DNA of 16,526 bases. Origin: Prevotella sp. CAG:1058 (GTDB lineage: Bacteria; Bacteroidota; Bacteroidia; Bacteroidales; Bacteroidaceae). This document shows positions 13,230-16,526 of this stretch, piece after piece (positions within the stretch are counted from its first letter, which is position 1; every line of letters starts with the position of its first letter). The position numbers were made by a program, and so were the translations under genes. The notes under the pieces were generated by a model, which ran no database searches, was not told the DNA's origin, and saw nothing but the letters and a program-made list of their open reading frames with translations. The stretch is taken from assembly GCA_000433175.1 (NCBI GenBank), contig HF986682.1, forward strand, positions 1 through 16,526. Reading direction: 5' to 3'.

Positions 13230-14255
13230 ATGATACGATGCAATCTTTTTGTGCTCACGCTGTCGGCCGTTGTGCTGTCGGCGTGCAGCAATGACAAAGG
13301 GAAGGACGGTGCAGGAGATCGTACCGTAAAAGTAGGAACAGTTTTAGTGGAAGATGTTTCAGCCGGAAGCGGGAACCGCTATTCAGGTACAGTAGAGGAA
13401 GAGACCGGCACGCAGCTCAGCTTCGCCGTACCCGGCACCGTCAGCCGTGTGCTTGTAGACGAGGGCGACCGTGTGAGCAAGGGGCAGCTTATAGCTACGC
13501 TCGACCCGGCGCAGCTGCGCAACGCATACGCCCTGGCCAAGACGGGGCTTGACCAGGCCACAGACGCGTATAACCGTATGAAGGAGCTTCATTCAAAGGG
13601 AAGTCTGCCCGAGATAAAGTGGGTCGACGCCCAGTCTGCGCTCGAGCGTGCCCGCTCTACCGAGCAGATGGCAGCCAAGCAGCTTTCCGACTGCCGTGTG
13701 TATGCGCCGTTTTCAGGAGTGATATCAAAGAAGCTGGTTGAACGGGGCCAGAATGTGGCTGCCGGCATGCCTGTTGCCAAACTGGTGTCGGTAAGCCGTC
13801 TTAAGGTCAAGATAGCCGTGCCTGAGGGTGATATCCCCGACGTCAGGCTGGGCCAGCGTGCCGTTGTGTCAGTAACAGCTCTCGGTGGAAACCCTCTTGA
13901 GGGCACTGTCGTCGAGAAAGGTGTTGACGCCGACCCGCTGTCACGTTCGTATGATGTAAAGATAGGCATATCCAACGGCGGCGGACACCTGATGCCCGGC
14001 ATGGTTGCCACGGTCGACCTGGCTGGAAAGACAGGCTCGCAGGCGTGCGTCATACCGGCACATATTGTACAGATTGACGAGAACAACAATGAGTTTGTAT
14101 GGCTTGCCGTTAACGGCAAGGCAACGAAGCGTATTATAACCTGCGGCGACTTTACCGTAGGCGGAGTGGTAGTGAGTTCGGGTCTTGAGCCGGGCGACAG
14201 GATAATAACGTCAGGCCAGCAGAAAGTAAGCGAGGGGATGAAAGTTAAGTTTTAG
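13230..14255 (+). CDS. RND efflux periplasmic adaptor (membrane fusion protein), lipoprotein
   Basis: The product of about 341 residues is the periplasmic adaptor linking an RND permease to an outer-membrane channel. It has a lipoprotein signal with lipobox LSAC (Cys19 from this start). A split lipoyl domain follows, first half around GTVSRVLVDEGDRVSKGQLI and second half around VYAPFSGVISKKLVERGQNV, flanking a helical hairpin of about 50 residues. The beta-barrel and membrane-proximal domains follow, with the conserved RSYDVKI and HLMPGMVATVDL segments. All HlyD/AcrA-type features are present and length is typical. I chose the ATG at 13230; an ATG at 13218 in the same frame adds MECV to the signal peptide and leaves only about 10 bases of leader after the -7 element. 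The permease gene follows 120 bases later. Substrate cannot be told from sequence. Confidence 0.94.
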   Translation: MIRCNLFVLTLSAVVLSACSNDKGKDGAGDRTVKVGTVLVEDVSAGSGNRYSGTVEEETGTQLSFAVPGTVSRVLVDEGDRVSKGQLIATLDPAQLRNAYALAKTGLDQATDAYNRMKELHSKGSLPEIKWVDAQSALERARSTEQMAAKQLSDCRVYAPFSGVISKKLVERGQNVAAGMPVAKLVSVSRLKVKIAVPEGDIPDVRLGQRAVVSVTALGGNPLEGTVVEKGVDADPLSRSYDVKIGISNGGGHLMPGMVATVDLAGKTGSQACVIPAHIVQIDENNNEFVWLAVNGKATKRIITCGDFTVGGVVVSSGLEPGDRIITSGQQKVSEGMKVKF

Positions 14256-14375
14256 GACGTCTGGCAGCCGCCAAGTCTGCGGCATTACGGCTTACGGTCC
14301 TGCAGGTTGTTTACTGTCGGGGCAGGGGCCGGCATGCCAGGCCGCGTGCGGCTTGTCTGATTATAAATATGAATT

Positions 14376-16526
14376 ATGATGGAAAAGAAAAAACGAAGTT
14401 TTGTGGAATGGGCGATGCACTACCGCAAGATGGTCATCCTTGTCGTCTCTTGCCTCGTGGCGTTCGGCGTCTTCAGCCTGTCAGAAATGAGGAAAAACGA
14501 GTTCCCTGACTATACCATACGCCAGGGTGTTGTCGTCGCGGTGGCTCCGGGCGTGCCTTCAGACGAGATAGCCGAGCAGGTGGCAAAACCATTGGAAGAC
14601 TACATATTCTCGTTCAGGGAGGTCAAGAAGTCGAAGACATTCTCGAAGAGTACCGACGGCATGGCCTACATACAGGTGCAGCTTAACGATGATATTGATG
14701 ACAAGGACGCATTCTGGAACAAGTTCAAGCACGGTGTGGCAGACTTCAAGTCCCAGTTGCCGCAGAACGTCCTGGCCGTCAAGGTGATTGACGACTTCGG
14801 CGACACGTCAGCCCTGCTTATAACAATGGAGAGCGACGACAAGACGTACCGCGAGTTGTCCGACTACATGGACGAGCTCAAGGACAGGCTGCGCGGCATC
14901 GAGAGCGTAGGCCGTATGAATGTAAGCGGCATGAGGAACGAGCAGATAGCCGTCTACGTCGACAACGAACGCCTTTCGCACTACGGGCTGAGCGACAAGA
15001 CACTAGTCATGACGCTTGCACAAAAGGGATTCGTCACCAGCGGCGGACGCGTAAGGACCATTGACGCCGTAGAGCCGATTTATGTTGAAAAGTCACTCAA
15101 TTCGGTTTACGACATCATGGAAACCATAGTATACACCGACCCGCGGGGCAACAACATACGCTTGAAAGATGTTGCCGACGTGCGCAGGGAGTATCCCGCT
15201 CCTGACAGCTACATCGAGAACAACGGCAAGAAGTGCCTGCTGCTGAGCGTTGAGATGAAGAAGGGACGCAACATTGTTGACATGGGCAATGAAATCAATA
15301 GTGTTATGGAAAGTTTCCAGAAGACTTTGCCCGCCGGAGTGGACATTTTCCGTATAACAGACCAGAGCAAGGTTGTGGGCGACAGCGTCAACAACTTCTT
15401 GCGCGAGCTGCTTATTGCCATAGTCGCGGTCGTGATTGTTGTAATGTTGCTGCTGCCTATGAGGGTGGCACTGGTGGCCGCTTCGACCATACCTATAACG
15501 ATATTCATATCGCTCGGCCTTTTTGATGCGTTCGGCATAGAGCTTAACACGGTCACCCTGGCGGCGCTGATTGTGTCGCTCGGAATGATTGTGGACAATT
15601 CGATCGTCATTATAGACAACTATCTTGAGAAGATTGGTGAAGGAGTCTCGCGCTGGCATGCGTCAATTGACAGCACGCTCCACTTCCTGCGCTCAATCTT
15701 TTCCGCCACGCTTGCCATAAGCATAACGTTCTTCCCGTTCTTGTTTACTACTACGGGCATGATCCGCGACTTCCTGACCAGTTTCCCTTGGGCGGTAACC
15801 ATCATTCTAGGTGTGTCGTTGCTCATCGCTACGATGCTTGTGCCGTTCATGCAGTTCTGGTTCATACGCAAGCCAAAGACAAATGTGAAGAAGTCCGACG
15901 GACGTCAGAAATTTTCGTTCCTGAACATGTTACAGGGAGGTTATAACAAATTGCTCGACGCATGTTTCGCCCATCCTAAGGTTACGCTGTTTACAGGTCT
16001 TGCCTGTATCGTCGTCGGAGCCGTGCTTATAGGACGTCTCCCGCAGGAGATGATGCCTACGGCCGACCGTAATCAGTTTGCCGTTGAGATATACATGCCT
16101 ACCGGAACATCGCTCGAACGTACATCGGCCGTGGCTGACAGCATGGCCCACATATTGGGTAAGGACAAAAGGGTAGTGTCCGTTACGGAGTTCAAGGGGT
16201 GCGCCTCTCCGCGTTTCCATACAGCCTACGCTCCGCAGATGGGCGGTACAAACTTTGCACAGTTTATCGTGAATACCACCGGTGTCAAGCAGACCGTGGA
16301 GCTGCTCGACGAGTATGCGCCACGCTATACGGACTATTTCCCCGGTGCTTACGTACGCTTCAAACAGTTGACTTACAGTGAGGCGTTGAATCCTGTCGAG
16401 ATAAGGCTTAGCGGTGCCGATATCGATTCGCTCAAGCGCGATGCTGGCAGAGTGCTCGACGTCATGCGCGGAATGCCTGACCTTACGCTCGTCCGTACTG
16501 ATATGAACGAGCCGATGCCGTCGGCC
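14376..16526 (+). CDS. RND efflux transporter permease, 3' end cut by window
   Basis: The open frame from 14376 runs to the window edge without a stop, giving 717 codons of an expected 1000-1050. It is an inner-membrane proton-driven RND pump subunit. The first membrane helix is at about 18-38, followed by the porter-domain opening NEFPDYTIRQGVVVAVAPG. Helices 2-6 lie between about 345 and 500, including TLAALIVSLGMIVDNSIVII in helix 4. The second half starts with a helix near 535-550 and QEMMPTADRNQFAVEIYMP, the usual repeat of the first-half pattern. In helix 4 the proton-relay pair is D407-N408 rather than Asp-Asp. ATG occurs at both 14376 and 14379. The 120-base gap upstream holds no gene or clear terminator, so it is probably co-transcribed with the adaptor. 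An outer-membrane factor gene is expected beyond the edge. Confidence 0.95.
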   Translation, partial: MMEKKKRSFVEWAMHYRKMVILVVSCLVAFGVFSLSEMRKNEFPDYTIRQGVVVAVAPGVPSDEIAEQVAKPLEDYIFSFREVKKSKTFSKSTDGMAYIQVQLNDDIDDKDAFWNKFKHGVADFKSQLPQNVLAVKVIDDFGDTSALLITMESDDKTYRELSDYMDELKDRLRGIESVGRMNVSGMRNEQIAVYVDNERLSHYGLSDKTLVMTLAQKGFVTSGGRVRTIDAVEPIYVEKSLNSVYDIMETIVYTDPRGNNIRLKDVADVRREYPAPDSYIENNGKKCLLLSVEMKKGRNIVDMGNEINSVMESFQKTLPAGVDIFRITDQSKVVGDSVNNFLRELLIAIVAVVIVVMLLLPMRVALVAASTIPITIFISLGLFDAFGIELNTVTLAALIVSLGMIVDNSIVIIDNYLEKIGEGVSRWHASIDSTLHFLRSIFSATLAISITFFPFLFTTTGMIRDFLTSFPWAVTIILGVSLLIATMLVPFMQFWFIRKPKTNVKKSDGRQKFSFLNMLQGGYNKLLDACFAHPKVTLFTGLACIVVGAVLIGRLPQEMMPTADRNQFAVEIYMPTGTSLERTSAVADSMAHILGKDKRVVSVTEFKGCASPRFHTAYAPQMGGTNFAQFIVNTTGVKQTVELLDEYAPRYTDYFPGAYVRFKQLTYSEALNPVEIRLSGADIDSLKRDAGRVLDVMRGMPDLTLVRTDMNEPMPSA

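Noticed and set aside
14256..14375. Possible terminator or small gene between adaptor and permease
   Set aside because: There is GC-rich imperfect dyad sequence (around GGCATGCC) but no stem followed by a T run, and no open frame of note.
15093..15659. 188-residue minus-strand open frame
   Set aside because: Antisense to the RND permease, whose plus-strand frame is open and conserved to the window end.

Overview
The window reads as a Bacteroidales chromosome segment, most like Prevotellaceae. This rests on an intact porP-porK-porL-porM-porN (gldKLMN) type IX secretion cluster, Bacteroidetes-type promoter elements (TAnnTTTG at -7, no clear Shine-Dalgarno sites), the adjacent cobalamin adenosyltransferase and DUF2795 genes, and AT-rich AATTAAG-type intergenic repeats. 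Base composition is near half GC in genes and much lower between them. I cannot name the species from sequence alone.

Layout. 1-511 is non-coding, with an array of short inverted CTTTTG/CAAAAG hexamers and a good promoter at 423-454. 512-1947 (+) holds a short degenerate methyltransferase-like protein, a PduO-type cobalamin adenosyltransferase and a small acidic DUF2795 protein with its own promoter. A large AT-rich hairpin (1966-2051) separates these from the type IX secretion genes at 2096-8153 (+), which are closely packed and end in a strong intrinsic terminator. A small outer-membrane beta-barrel gene (8216-8818, +) follows. A shared bidirectional terminator (8842-8887) separates it from priA, which reads leftwards (8957-11233). 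Upstream of priA on the minus strand lie two tiny membrane-protein genes, one of only 34 codons, packed head to tail with priA. Next comes a minus-strand AraC-family regulator (11806-12678). Divergent from it, after a 551-base regulatory region, is an RND efflux operon: a lipoprotein membrane fusion protein (13230-14255) and an RND permease (14376 to the window end, truncated by the edge).

How the genes work together. PorP, PorK, PorL, PorM and PorN are the core of the type IX secretion machine: PorL/PorM form the inner-membrane proton-driven motor, PorK/PorN the periplasmic ring under the outer membrane, and PorP an outer-membrane partner. The adaptor and permease form a tripartite pump that probably has its outer-membrane channel gene just past the window end, and the divergent AraC protein is the obvious candidate regulator. 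PriA restarts stalled replication forks.

Most genes here are recognisable and ordinary. The most unusual signal is non-coding: two separate intergenic arrays in which CTTTTG/A and C/TAAAAG hexamers alternate in a strict 11-base register. The tiny conserved-looking gene pair upstream of priA is the best candidate for undescribed protein biology.
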